Made by a program: the position numbers and the translations under genes | Notes under the pieces: model-generated | Told to the model about the DNA's origin: nothing | The model's input: the letters and a program-made list of their open reading frames with translations, nothing else | The model's database searches: none | Shown here: positions 26,401 to 38,600 of the stretch, one piece after another | How positions within the stretch are numbered: the first letter of the stretch is position 1 | Layout: each line of letters starts with the position of its first letter | Assembly: GCA_963513935.1 (NCBI GenBank) | Contig: OY740770.1 | Coordinates: 92,970,511-93,034,510 of the forward strand | Direction of reading: 5' to 3' | Source: Aphrophora alni | Lineage: Eukaryota; Arthropoda; Insecta; Hemiptera; Aphrophoridae | Length of the DNA stretch: 64,000 nt

Positions 26401-27760
26401 GACCAGATTCAGAATTTTAGGAATGACAAATATTTCTAAGTTGATTAGGATTTGTTATTGTGGATGGATGTGTTACAACGCGAGGAAAATTGGTATACTA
26501 GATTAGTAGCTCTGGTTGAGAAAACTAGAACAACACATCGGAAATTTCTAGTGCTAAGCACACATTATTATATCCCCACCTAGCAGACCTACACTCGAGT
26601 GTGTTACAATGTAGTCAGTTAACTTATAAGTAATAAAACATTTTACAAAATGACTTATAAATATACTCATAAATATGTACTCAAAAATAGAACTTGATGA
26701 AATATAGTGATGGAAAATCAAAATAAATGGTGTAAAACATGGCACAAAATTTCTCATTCACACATCCATAAAAACATAAAACTAGTCGTCACAAAATAAT
26801 ATTCTGTAGTTGTCAATCAAAAAGTGTAAATGAACGACGGACTTTAAAAACAATATTTTATGTGCTTAAATAAGAGCCTAGACTGGCTTGACTTGTGCCA
26901 TAAACACGTTCTCAGCGTAAATCTTATTTATTTAAAATCGAGTTATTAATAATATCGGTCATTTTTAGGGTCCGTACGTAAAACAAAGGACTTTCATAAT
27001 TACACGAGGGTGTCATACGGCCAACACAGACAAGACGATCAATCCTATATATTTCAAACTTTGTATTTATATTCTTTATATTGTCCCACATATACAAAAA
27101 TATAGCGGTAACAAAAACAACAAACAACTTAGAGGCAAAAACTATCAAGTTTAAAAAAAATATATTATGTGTGGGGTATCAAATAAAACTAGAAGTTTTT
27201 CCGATTACGAATACGTATGTTCATTTGACGAAAAAACTAATATGTTGGCGTTAAGTCAATTTTAAAGTGTTAGATATGGGCCATTCCATGAAAAATGAGC
27301 CTCATAAGAAAAAAATAATTTTAATAAATGTATTGATTGTATATTGATTTTACTGTCCTAACATGTTCAGTTTTAAGAAATTAGAAAGAAAAGTTTCGGG
27401 AATTTTTTTTTGTGGTAATTTTTAAGTGTACAAGTGAGGGAAGTTAAATGTTAGTAGGTTGGGTAATTTGTTGTTATGAGGTTGACATCTCTTTTCCTGT
27501 TTATTAAAAAGTGATATAGCAGTTGGTTGTGTTAACAGATAGAGAATATTTTCATCTTAAGACTCTACTTGTAAATTTGTTAGGTAAGTTATATGCATTA
27601 TCAGTAATTTGTTCTAAATGTTTTACTGTCCCACCCGTGACAGAAAAAGATAGAAACAGTTAAATACAAGTAACATCAAGATATATCAAGATCCTTTCCC
27701 TCTAACTTGAACACGGCGTGACCTACAAATCTGAAAAAAAAAATTGGTTTTTAAATTAAA

Positions 27761-28372
27761 TCTCAGCCCCATACATAGTCAAAATAATAATTAATGCAAA
27801 AATATTAAACAAACTTTCTCATGTACCTATACATATTAAAACTAAAAATATTATACCCTTACATATTAAAACTAAAAATCTATGAACAATTTTGCACTAA
27901 CTTTCTCAGACTTCCATGCATAGTCAAACTAATAATCAATGCAAAAATATTGCACAAACTTTCTCAAATACCCATACATATTAAAACTAAAAATCTATGA
28001 ACAATTTTGCACTAACTTTCTCAGACTTCCATGCATAGTCAAACTAATAATCAATGCAAAAATATTGCACAAACTTTCTCAAATACCCATACATATTAAA
28101 ACTAAAATTCTATGAACAATTTTGCACTAACTTTCTCAGACTCCCATACATAGTCAAACTAATAATCAATGAAAAATATTGCACAAACTTTCTCACATAC
28201 CTTTACATATTAAACTAAAAATCTATAACAAATATTGCACCAACTTTCTCAGACTCCCATACATAGTAAAACTAATAATCAATGCAAAAATATTGCACAA
28301 ACTTTCTCACATATTCATACATACTAAAACTAAAAATCTATGAAAAATATTGCACTAATTTTCTCAAACTCC
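27761..28372. repeat. Tandem array, about 115-bp period, five copies
   Basis: The anchor CTATGAACAATTTTGCAC recurs at about 27880, 27995, 28110, 28223 and 28338, so spacing is 115, 115, 113 and 115. Each period contains two related halves of about 57 bp: one with TTTTGCACTAACTTTCTCAG and one with ATATTGCACAAACTTTCTCA. The unit therefore arose by doubling an older repeat. Central copies are nearly identical and outer ones are more diverged, as expected for unequal exchange. Confidence 0.92.
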
Positions 28373-29239
28373 CAAGACGTCTATCGTCCCGCGACGGTAA
28401 TTTTATTTATTTAGACTCAAGGGACCTCAAAATGGATTATCTGCAAGACATGTCGATTTTGATAGCCATGAAATGACTTTCTTTATACTACAACCATAGC
28501 CTATAAAGAAAGTCAAATGTAATGCTACATTGCTGACGTTGGCGATACAGCATGTATAACATTACTCAGATTATGTAGGCATCAATGACTAATCTTAACG
28601 GTTACTGATTAATTATAGACCACTGATTCCAAAAAACGTCTAAAACCCCCAAATTTCTGGTGGACTTAGAATTTTTATGTTTTATCAATTTTTTGAAACT
28701 GATTTATAACTAGATACGATGCGAGCGAAGCGAGGATTCTGTGGAGTATAATCCTCCAGAGAGCGAAGTTAAGTAATTGTATAACACCCATGTCAAAACG
28801 TTTTGTTACTTCATGTACTGATATTTGGATTTTACAATACACTACAAAGTATACAAAGACTATGCATCCATGTTAAATAATCAATATTAATTCCCTTATC
28901 AGTTTTAACCATTCGTACACAATTTTAAATTTAATCAAGGAATTGTTTTGCAAGTTATAAATTATTACCAAATCGAGCGCTATTAGTAACACGCCAGGAA
29001 AAAGAAAATGCAATCGAATGACATGAAAATTAGCGTGCATCGATGTCGCATTATATCTAGTCTCTGATTGGTTACAAGAGTCTGACATCATATTGCTCCC
29101 AATAATATTTAAGCTTTAAAAAAATTCCTTATCAGTCTGAAAGTTAAAATAATCAGAACTAATTTGTAAAATCATAAATTATTCAACCTGATTTGTTGAT
29201 GCTACCGCAGTTCTTTATTTTACCAATTAAAATATTCAG

Positions 29240-29520
29240 TTTCTCACTATAGTGAGTAAGGGTATGGCAATCTTGTGGGACCCTAACTATATCTATATAT
29301 TTTTTTCATGTAGTCGGGTTAGACTCCCTTTCATCATTCTTATGAGACCTATCTTGACCAACTCTAGTTCTCTTCCAACTCTGACGCTATTAGGGTATTA
29401 GAGAACCAGATACCACCATTCATTAAAAAATATTCATGATATTGTATTCATGTTCTTTTATTCCTTATGAAGATGACAACCAATAGGTTTTTCGCCTTTA
29501 AACAGGGGAATTTACAAGGG
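29240..29520 (+). repeat. R2 repeat copy
   Basis: It opens with the palindrome CTCACTATAGTGAG (29243-29256). It continues with GTAGTCGGGTTAGACTCCC, then TCTTGACCAACTCTAGTTCT and CAACTCTGACGCTATTAG. It ends at TTTTTCGCCTTTAAACAGG, the same end block as the copies near 2.9 and 33.26 kb. Confidence 0.72.
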
Positions 29521-30145
29521 TGTTAAAAATAACTTTTAGGACTTTGGAATATGGTTCCTCATACAAAAAGGGAGAGAAAAGTTCATACGATGGTATGTCC
29601 TAAAACGTTTTCATTTTATGGAAATGACTTCATGCAAATTTTGTGGTACTAATGGCAAAATATCATGTTTCTAGTTCAAAAAAATGCAAAAACTCAATTA
29701 GTAATCATGGAATCTTAATAATTTATGCACGGTTATTAAGGAGATAAAATTTATCAGCTTTTTTGTCTCTTCTAAATATTTAGTAAAATATACGGATTTT
29801 GAGATATTAAGATTTAAAACATTACAATGGCCACCATTTTCAAATAGTACAAAGTATAAACTTCATATTCCATAAAATGGGTTTTATTAAATGTAATACA
29901 TGTATCAAGTTTGAAGTTGATATCTTCAGAGTTTCCTAAGATATAACGTATTAAGTAAAAAACACATATAGATCAACGGAAAACTAAACGTTTTAGGGCA
30001 TACCTTCGTATGAACTTTTTTCTTGCTTCTTGTATGAAGAATCATAAATATCCCAAAATCCTGAAAAGTTTTTTAACTGACTGTATATAAACAATAAAAC
30101 TTGCTCCACTTTCCTATAAACTGAATCTAAGCAAGTCTCTAAATA

Positions 30146-30540
30146 ACGGCTCACAAGTTTCCTTTTAGTTTTTTTCTGAGCGATAATGTTTTTAATTTGA
30201 AATTTTGGGACACATTTTAGACTACTAACCTCCACATTTAATCGATATTTTAATACTATTGGTAGAGCTTTTTTTTTTTTAGAAAATAGTCCTTTCTAGC
30301 ACAATGAACGATTTATTTTATTGTATTAATCTATTATTATTATTATTATTTATTTATTTATTTTATATTTTTTACAGGTGACTCAAATAGACAACTTTGG
30401 GGATATGGCAATAAATACGTTTTGTTGGAACATTTTCAACAATTTTTTATCATAGGCTAATCATTCAAATTCAATCTTAAAAAAAAACCGTAACTTTGAA
30501 TTTTGATTTATGGCAGTTACAGCCAAGTTTATTCAAGGGC
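30146..30540 (+). repeat. R4 repeat, copy 1
   Basis: Direct partner of 51062-51440. Shared blocks in the same order are CGGCTCACAAGTTTC, GAGCGATAATGTT, ACCTCCACATTT, TTTTTAGAAAATAG, AGCACAATGA, an ATT-rich tract (30335-30375), AATACGTTTTGTT and TTTTATCATA. It is about 390 bp with no coding potential. Confidence 0.75.
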
Positions 30541-30625
30541 TAGGAATCTTTATTTTATATTCTTTTCTTCCTTTTCTTTATAAGGCAACAATGACGTAAA
30601 TATATTTTGCCTTTAAACAGCAAGT
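30525..30625 (+). repeat. R2 repeat, right-end fragment
   Basis: Only the right part of R2 is present: AAGGGCTAGGAATC, TTTTCTTCCTTTTCTTTATA, AGGCAACAATGACG and TTTGCCTTTAAACAGCAAG. It abuts the end of the R4 copy. Confidence 0.55.
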
Positions 30626-32476
30626 AAACAAAATATATTCCCAATTCATACAAGAGCTATAATTTAAATTTATATGCTGTTGTTCATATTTTTAAAGTTT
30701 GCTCGAAACCGATTGGTCAAATTTTGAGATGCACGTCGTTGTATGATATATTTGTTTGTTTTGATCAATATTTTCTGAACTATTATAGTTAGGTAGATGT
30801 TAGAGAATGAAATAACAAAAGCAATAAAAATCTATAGCCTATACACGAATACAAAAATAATATACCAGTTTTCCAGGGATTAATATTAAATAGTTAGCTT
30901 AAGAGTGTAGGTAATATAGAAAACAATATTAAAATGTAGAAAAGTTAAACATGGTTACAATATAACCTAAAAAAAAAAAAAATGTGTTCTAATATCTGGG
31001 ATCATTCAACCAAAACAGTTTGGCTGTTCACCTTTAAATAAAATTTATTTTTTTTAAATAAGGTGAATACTGCAGATAAGGTATATAACTTGAAATTATC
31101 AAACGCCCACAATACCTACGATATAGTTTTTTTTTAATATGAAACCCGTCCTGGTTAGCACCCTACACATCATTAGTTCTTTTAAAAGTGTTTCGGCATT
31201 ATGCCATTGTCTGAAATATCAACGATATATAAAACATTATTGCACAACACGAACATAATATGTATTAACAAAACAATATATTTTAATAACACGTTCTGTA
31301 ATAAGTGGGCAAAGTTCGTCATCATTGCCGCATCAAGAGAGTAATTTTCAGCACGGCGCGAACCGGAATGCGACAACCTAACGAGTGCTAGAATGACATT
31401 TTGCATTCAAATTACATACAATATCTGTACTTAATAGAAATAAATAAATACACATCATATTGCACACTCCTTACTTACATACAGTCAATAGTAAAAATAA
31501 AACTACAATACCTTTAGTCTTTATGGTTAGATTATGTTGGTTGTTATACTGGTTGTTATGACAACAGCTGCGACTAAATATTGATAGCATATTATTCCAG
31601 ACAGTTTGGTATTTATAAAAAAAAAAAAAATATCCCTACTAAACCACAAACTAAATTTGGCGCACATTAAAAGTAAAAAATAATAACTATTACATTGTGC
31701 ATCCAGTAATTGTTAAAATGGATATAACACGATGTGAGATAAAATGACTATGTTTTTATTAGTATTATATTTTCACAAGTAAGCTAATTGTGAAACGGGC
31801 CTCTGTGGGAATGTTTTTGTCTGTCAAACTGGCGTGCGCAAAGAACCTTTATGTGCCTAACAATATAATCAGACAATTCAAAATTCACAAATTAAGTTTA
31901 CGGTAAAATAAAAATAGACCTGTTACATTTTTTGTTTGTAAATCCATCGACAAGATTTTAAAGCCGGCCTGTTAATTGAAGTATTGCATAACTATACATC
32001 CTATTTAAAAATATAGGATCACCCCTACGACTGAAGTCAAAACCAAAAATGAGAAGATATTAAGGTGGATACCTCATACCTGAGAATAATCTCAAAAAAA
32101 TAACAAAGTTAACCACGTTATGGTTCCTTGGAGTCAAAACTAAATAATATAATACCGATAACAAGATAGGGATAACTAATGAAAACATGCTCTCCCATTC
32201 TACTGGAGGTCTAAATACCCTTATAACTTAGACTAATAACCAATCTAGGTGATCAGTTTTAAATAAGTTGATTGTAATAAACTGTTTTTAGAGAAAACAC
32301 ATTTAATTGTAAAATTTGACACACACAACACAAATTGAAATACAAGTAAACAAAACAATGCGTCTCTTAGTAAGAAACACCCATTTAAATATATACGTTA
32401 CTGATTTAAATTTTTATTTTGATGTTTATACGTTTTTTATACCAGTTAGTATTATAATTAAATAATATTTCAAGTG

Positions 32477-32563
32477 AAAAATATACACGACCTAGACTGG
32501 GAATCGAACCCAGGACCTTTGGCTTTACGCGCCAATGGTCTACCAACTGAGCTATCCTAGTCG
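32477..32563 (-). tRNA. tRNA-like gene or tRNA pseudogene (anticodon reads GTA)
   Basis: The minus strand of 32563-32491 folds as a cloverleaf. The A box TAGCTCAGTTGG and B box GGTTCGATTCC are exact Pol III matches. The anticodon stem TTGGC/GCCAA and T stem CTGGG/CCCAG pair perfectly. A run of five T at 32481-32477 could terminate Pol III. Against a working tRNA, the acceptor stem has one mismatch and two wobble pairs, the D stem has one mismatch, and position 33 is C instead of T. The loop GCGTAAA would read GTA (Tyr) but has no intron, which eukaryotic tRNA-Tyr usually has. A pseudogene or SINE head is as likely as a true tRNA. Confidence 0.5.
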
Positions 32564-32666
32564 CTTCCCAGTACAGGGCGTACACTTCTCTCTTGACTTT
32601 ACTTTTTGCTGCAACTTCCGAGCAATCATATTAATTACCTCGTTACACAAACGAAATTGAAATTAA

Positions 32667-32710
32667 TAGGATAGCTCATTTGGTAGAGCATTGACGTTAA
32701 AGGCCAACAA
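32667..32710 (+). repeat. tRNA-like 5' half, inverted relative to the 32.5-kb copy
   Basis: TAGGATAGCTCATTTGGTAG, then AGCATTGACGTTAAAGGCCAA, matches the first half (acceptor, A box, anticodon stem) of the tRNA-like sequence 100 bp away but in opposite orientation. No B box follows. It is a truncated copy, consistent with a tRNA-derived repeat family. Confidence 0.5.
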
Positions 32711-32999
32711 TTAGCCCTCCTTAATGATTCAGAAACTTCGCAGTTCCCTACACCACAGTCTACTCAGTACGTCATAGGCCTTCCGTCTCGATTAGCACAT
32801 CAGCCGATTCCCAGCTTTCTATATATTATGAGGCCGGTGATCCCAAATACAATTAAGATTGCAATCTGGTCAGCAACCACAGTTTCATTTGAAATTTTTG
32901 ACTTAGCCCTAGTCTACCCAGTCACTGAAGTCCAACATTTCAAACGTCGGTTAATAGCAGCAGCCTCTCAAAGATGATTGCCAGAAACCGTGTGTAGCT

Positions 33000-33166
33000 C
33001 TCTTAATTAGGAACCCTAGCTGGATCTACAAATGTTTTCACGTCATCCTGGGTTAGATCCCTTCTTAAATCTTTCCTATCAAGCTTCTCTTGACCAACTC
33101 TTTTCTATTCCGATCCTGGCACCATTAGATTATTAAAAGGCTATGCGTCTGTATTTTATGCTCTTT

Positions 33167-33235
<69 letters not shown>

Positions 33236-33270
33236 GGAAGATGACCGAGAGGTTTTCTCCTTTAAACAAC
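33000..33270 (+). repeat. R2 repeat copy containing a 62-T homopolymer
   Basis: The left part matches R2 (GTCATCCTGGGTTAGATCCC, then CTCTTGACCAACTC and CCGATCCTGGC). The short T-rich stretch of other copies is replaced here by an uninterrupted T run at 33169-33230. The R2 right end follows (AAGATGACCGAGAGGTTTTC). Confidence 0.75.
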
Positions 33271-34605
33271 TAAATATAATAAAATAATTAATCAAGAGTA
33301 CAAGTTTCTTTTCAGTTTCTCTCTATATAAAAACCAAATGTCCCGTCTCATCGTCTAGCCCAAACACTCATCTTGAAACTTGAATTGCCCTGAGTATATT
33401 CGAAATTGTAAAGACAAACTATAATGGAGTTTTCAAAATTAACACATAAGAGCGTGATTTTACAGATTCATAACATTTACCAGGCGTGATGAAATATCAA
33501 CTTGTTACTTTTTATACGTAGTATAGACAAAGTTGGTTTTGAATCAAATATCGGTCAAGTATTTTACTAAGAGACCTTATTGGTTGCCATCTTCAAAAAT
33601 CCATTTTCGTGAGTTATTAGTAAAAGAACTCAAATATCAGACATGAGGCTCTTATAAAATATGTAATTTCTCAAAATCGTTTCTACCGAAATTTTCGTAA
33701 AATTAGACAAAGTGAAAAAATATTACGTTTCAGTAACAATGGAAAACATAAAAATGAAACTTAACATTCATTAAAAGCTCCATTTTAATTAAATATAGTT
33801 TAAGCATACGACGAATTATGTTACAAGTCTAAAAAAGTGTATATAAAAATATTTTTCTAAGGTTGGGCAAATTTTAATTTTTTTGGACAAACATCCACCG
33901 AACTGATATTCTTGTTGACGTATACTTTTGTATTATTAATATGGTGTAATTGAACATTTACCATCATTTTTGTATACTAAAACTACGTTTCGAGAGTATA
34001 GATCAACTTTCGCTATCAAGTGAAAACCTAGTAGGAACTTTAAGTTAGTTTTTTTTTAAACTAGAACAATAGCAAGCATTATTTTCAATCGTAACACAAC
34101 GCTATGCACACTATGTTGGTGTGAATTGATCTTAAAAGTTGGTGAGAATTAATAAAAACTAATACACAACGTTTCGAGACTAAAAATCAACTCCCGTTTT
34201 CAACTGATAAACATGGAACATGGAAAATGCGAAAAACTCCAACATGGCCTAGTAATCGAGGGCCACATTGGAAACTAAAATTAATTATTAGCTAAGAAAG
34301 CAATCCAGGTCTAAGACTAGGCATACGCAGTCAAAACTAAATACAAACGAGATTACAAAAAGACCCTGTCATATCGGGTATAATAATGTTTTTCATAAAA
34401 TTATTCTTAAGTAATATACACTTATATTTGCTATCAAATATCAAAGCCTCAAAATGAGTACAGTTTCATAATATATCCTAAATTGGTTCCATTCTCTTAT
34501 CATACTTCTAAAGCAGGTTATTTTAGGCAATCGAATATTGATTTCGTCAACAACGGATATTAAACAGCTAATACATAAATAAATAACTGAATTGTAAGTA
34601 CATAC

Positions 34606-34722
34606 CTGTGCGGCTTCCCAAGCAAATTGATTCCACTCGTCTGACGTCAGAGGAACATCGGGTTTCTGAGGAAGTGGCATCTGAAGATGCGCCGGCAATT
34701 CTTCGTTCTCTCTCTGCCATTT
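34606..34722 (-). CDS. Coding exon 2 (residues 385-423) of C2HC zinc finger protein
   Basis: This 39-codon exon starts after acceptor AG (34724-34723), preceded by ATTGTTAACAG, and ends at donor GTATGT (34605-34600). It opens KWQRENEELP, which continues finger 1 exactly as LKRWQQEN and MKKWHLEN follow fingers 3 and 4. It closes with EWNQFAWEAAQ, the linker that precedes LVPCENC in ZNF474-type proteins. Both ends are phase 0 and the length (117 nt) is a multiple of three, so skipping it would keep the frame. It carries no zinc ligands itself and acts as the spacer between fingers 1 and 2. Confidence 0.88.
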
Positions 34723-36124
34723 CTGTTAACAATAATATAAGGCTTGCATGAGTAAAATATCCATTTCTGTATTGTGTATAATAGAGTGTGACATCATTGC
34801 CGTATTAGTGGGAGGTTGAATCGTGATGAGGCCTATTTCTAATAGTAAAGATGAAGAAATTGTTGGATAATTGAACGGGTAATTTAAGGAAAATATAAAA
34901 TATACAGATATTAGGGCCTATAATTTCAAAAATTTAAAAAACTTTAATTAAAAATAATAATAAGGATTTAAAAACAATAAATAAAACAAAGTATGCAACT
35001 ATGATTTCTGACGTGGTCTGACGACTAATTTCCAAAATATTTGATACTAGGCGTGTGTGAATGAAAATTGAATATTTTCTGGTAATTGTACAGAACACTA
35101 AAATATAACATTAAAACTGATTAGATGTTGTGGTTAGGAAGTTAAATTTTATACTTTAACCATAATATAGCATTTATTGACATATTTTTTTTTTCAGGTT
35201 TTAATTTTAAGATATCAGGTGGTGAAATTACAATTATATCTATAATTGTCATTAGATTAAAAATTAAAACAAACATATTTACACATTATATTGAATCTAT
35301 GTAAATGTGTGCCTTTATCGTCAGCCATTTTGAAACTGTTTAACACATTTTTCTGGTAAAAGTTATTACTAAAACCAATTGTTTTAGAAATCAGGCAAAC
35401 ATTAGTAATTAACATAAGTAAATATCTATATTCTACAGAGTGATTCAAAATTTTGGGAGCTGATTTTGGAGCTAAAAATAAGAAATTTTTTTTGAAATAA
35501 TCATAGGTCCGGAAACTCTTCATTAACTGTCTGTAAACCATTATGTGTTTACAAAAACAAAAACATTATATCTTTGGAAGTAGACAAAATATTTTGGTAT
35601 AGGCCTACGCATTATTTAAGTAACCTTTTACCAGTGTGCCAGAAAAACAAGATTGTATTTTGTACATTTTAAAATGGCTGACGTTTAAAATGTTTAATGG
35701 TAAATGTCTTAAAAACAATTATCATAACGCAATATTTACAAAAGACAAAAGATTTTTTCTTTTAACGAAAAACAAAATGCTTCTTTTTTGGTATGTTAAA
35801 GGATAGCCGAGTTATCAATAAAAAGCTAAAAACATATTTTCTGGTAATTTTCTATAACACCCAAACTTAGCGTAGGTCTAATACAAAATATTATAGTTGT
35901 TAATAATAATATCAAATCCGTTGCCTAGAAATCTATGAACAATATTTCCCTTAAGACTTTGAAAATGGCGATAGGTGTTTTAATAGTAATTTTAATATAT
36001 TTTTCCCTTGTTTGTTTGAAGGGGAAAACCATTCGGTCATCATCGCTTTCTAAAAAAAAAAAAAAAAAAGTTAAAAGTTTAAAAAAAAACCCTTTACTAT
36101 AATAGCGTAAGACCAAACCTAACC

Positions 36125-36275
36125 TTACCTAACTTAACCCTAACCTTAGTCCGAGAATACTATAATTGCGTAAGACTCGGAAAAGAATAAGAGTTGGTCA
36201 AAAGATACCGGATAGAAAGAATTTAAGTGATGGATACAACCCAAGACCACGTGAAAAAGGTGTAGATTTAGCATA
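36125..36275 (-). repeat. R2 repeat, reverse orientation
   Basis: It contains GAATACTATAATTGCGTAAG, then AAAAGAATAAGAGTTGGTCA and CCCAAGACCACGTGAAAAAG, the reverse complement of the R2 left two-thirds. A 61-codon frame here is inside the repeat. Confidence 0.7.
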
Positions 36276-36559
36276 TTATGTGATTAGATTCCAGTTTGTA
36301 ATCACGACGACTAAGCTAATTTTTCGCCCCCCCCCTATTATTTCTGAATAATAATTTTCTATTATTTACACTTTAGCTTATTGATTAGGGTTATAACATT
36401 TATTTTTACCAAAATTTGAACGAAATCGGTAGAGACTATTTTAAAAACTAGATTTCTTAGGTAAAAAAAACCATTAAACCAAAAACAGTTCCATGAGCAA
36501 TTTTTTGGTTTAAATATTTCATACGAATCATTTCATCAATATCATTGATCGGAATTTGA

Positions 36560-37275
36560 AAAAAAAAATCGTAATTTCCAGTTTTGTTATTATTGCAGCT
36601 ATTTTCACCTTATCAAATCACCTTTTATGGTCTCAGGAAACATACAAAATGATTTTCGACATGCCGTCCATCCGTCATCGTTGTTGTCGTTGTAAAGACG
36701 GGAACATGAAATTTGGTACAGGGGACTTTAATGTACTCATATAGAAACTCTATTTAATTTATAAAAATATAATTGGAAATTTTAAAATGGTGGTCATTTT
36801 AAACAGTGTTTTGTTCATAACTCGGTGTTATTCAACTTATAACACAGTAAGTTTGTAAATAAATATTGAGCTTGACAATTCTGAGATAATATTATATAGA
36901 ATAAAAACTCGAAAACAATCACAAAAATTACGTTTACTTAATTAAACCCGTTTCAACGATAATGTCGGCATCCTCAGTGATACATGAACTACATCAACTA
37001 AACTTGATACAGTAAATTTGATTCAAATTTGCAGATTTCAGTCCAATAAACAGATTCAAGAAACCTACACGAAGAGAATGGAGACTTTTTACTGTGTAAA
37101 CGTCTGCGAAACCTGTGCAAACGTTATAAATAAATTTACCTTACTAGATACGACTCCTTGATCTACCAATACCATTTAACATTTCATTCAGACTCAAGAA
37201 ACCAAACTTTGGATTAAACATTCGATGGACCTGCTTGTATTACATTGTGTGGTACCCATCAACTTTTTAAATTTA
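36560..37275 (-). repeat. R1 composite copy, reverse orientation, interrupted by R3
   Basis: The head block (reverse of TACAAGCAGGTCC and TTGGTAGATCAAGGAGTCGT) lies at 37140-37260. The middle block ATGATTTTCGACATGCCGTC lies at 36649-36668, and AAAATGGTGGTCATTTTAAAC at 36785-36805. An R3 element at 36860-37005 splits the two parts. The frame at 36556-36744 is shared only with other R1 copies and is not treated as a gene. Confidence 0.62.
36860..37005 (+). repeat. R3 element
   Basis: It runs TTGAGCTTGACAATTCTGAG, ATAATATTATATAGAATAAA, AACTCGAAAACAATC, ACAAAAATTACGTTTACTTA and CCCGTTTCAACGATAATGTC, and ends GGCATCCTCAGTGATACAT. The same order occurs at 47595-47830 and, truncated, at 55075-55145. 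It probably moved into an existing R1 copy. Confidence 0.7.
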
Positions 37276-37825
37276 ATTTATGACTCTACTTGGTACTAAT
37301 TAGCTAATAATTATTAAATAACGTTAGTATGTAAAAGGTAAAGCAGTAACCGAAAACTCAAACTCAAACTAGTCCTCACAAGGTGAACCAGCCTTCCTTA
37401 TTTATAGCGATACCTCCAAATACATTTTGAATTTGTAACTAAGTATAAAAAAAGTGAACATTTTTGACAAAACATAAATAAAATACGAAGCGATTGTAAT
37501 ACAAATCTTTCTAGTGTTATAACGTCATTTGGTTGCCATGGAAAAGGTCAAGCGCTTGGACAAATAAACCAAACAAAGAGGGTATGTTGTTGATAATTTA
37601 TAGAACATTATGATTAAATAATTTCAATATGACCGAAGAACGCCTGTAATTATCTTGTCAATTACGAAATAACTCTGTCATAAATGTTATTCAGGATGTT
37701 TACACTTATATTAACCTATAAAAGGAAATAACTGGTGCTGTTCTTGTCACTCTATAATCCGCCGTCACTAACTGACTGATCGGTCAAAATTCTTCGCACA
37801 AAAGGTAATTTGCAAAAAAAAAACT

Positions 37826-38600
37826 TGCTGGGCACCAAAATGGTACTTACTCCGCCCCAATTTACAATATAATACAAGCAGATCCTGTAAAGTGTTTTTT
37901 TTTTTTTTGGCCTTGTAGGAAATGTTTAATCGTATTGGTATATCAACAAGTTTTATTCAGTGGGATAAGTTTGTTTAAAACAGTTGTTACAGAGGTTTAC
38001 TGAATTTTGAAATTGTGTATCACTACTTTCTTGACGTCGGCTAGGTCCTAAAGGGTTCGTTTCACTTGTATTTGTATCTCCAATATCACATTTTCTTGTG
38101 AGCTCAGGTTTCAAAATTACATTTTTTAAATAACTTCCCTATTATTTGACATCGTAGGTTGATACCATTACATGCAGAATTGAATTCCACAAATGGAATT
38201 AGGTTAAGTTGAATAACAAACGAGATTTGGACAAAAAACTGTTTAAAATGGCCGCCATTTTGAAATTATTCATTTTCCTGATTTTCAATAGGGTTGTATA
38301 TGAGCACACATAGGCTACATATTACAACTACAACGGATGGTCACATGTTGAAAATCACTTTTTCCGTTTCTGAGGCCATGAAACGTGATGATCAATTTTT
38401 AAAAAGGAGGAAGACTTTTTCACTTTTACCAACCTTACATAGGCTGTAACTAAGAAACGAAAAATGTGTTTATGTGGTCGTATATAGTTCAATTCGTTAT
38501 TGTATTGTTAAAATCATTAGTATGTTTTTTATTATTTCAAATTACTCACATACTTTATTTTTGCATCCCTCCTCCACCCGTGAACTATCATATGTTCCTG
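37826..38600 (+). repeat. R1 element, near-complete copy
   Basis: The head (ATGGTACTTACTCCGCCCCA, ATACAAGCAGATCCTG, TTTAAAACAGTTGTTACAG, TTGACGTCGGCTAGG) is followed by TTTCTTGTGAGCTCAGGTTT, TGCAGAATTGAATTCCAC, AAAATGGCCGCCATTTTGAA, TTTCTGAGGCCATGAAACG, TTGTATTGTTAAAATCA and a C-rich end. The block order continues collinearly in the copy at 40.2 kb over about 800 bp, which defines the element. There is no long open frame, so it is non-autonomous or non-coding. Confidence 0.72.

Larger units (their letters stand above)
21193..34605 (-). other. Intron 3 of the zinc finger gene (13.4 kb)
   Basis: Identified contents are a compound microsatellite at 21.9 kb, an R1 head at 23.2 kb, a 115-bp tandem array at 27.8-28.4 kb, R2 copies at 29.2, 30.5 and 33.0 kb, an R4 copy at 30.1-30.5 kb, a tRNA-like gene at 32.5 kb and a 62-T run at 33.2 kb. 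No further exon was recognised. A 106-codon frame at 25229-25549 on the minus strand is low-complexity and unsupported. Confidence 0.7.

Noticed and set aside
27761..28372. CRISPR-like array
   Set aside because: Repeats are contiguous, 115 bp long with diverged halves and no unique spacers; the context is eukaryotic.
29243..29256. T7-promoter-like CTCACTATAG
   Set aside because: Only the core is present, in a palindrome at a repeat edge; a phage promoter has no meaning here.
36320..36335. Short poly-C run; similar runs at 41090, 55527 and 58218 (G)
   Set aside because: Simple homopolymers; only the 41090 run coincides with a repeat end, so no shared function is claimed.
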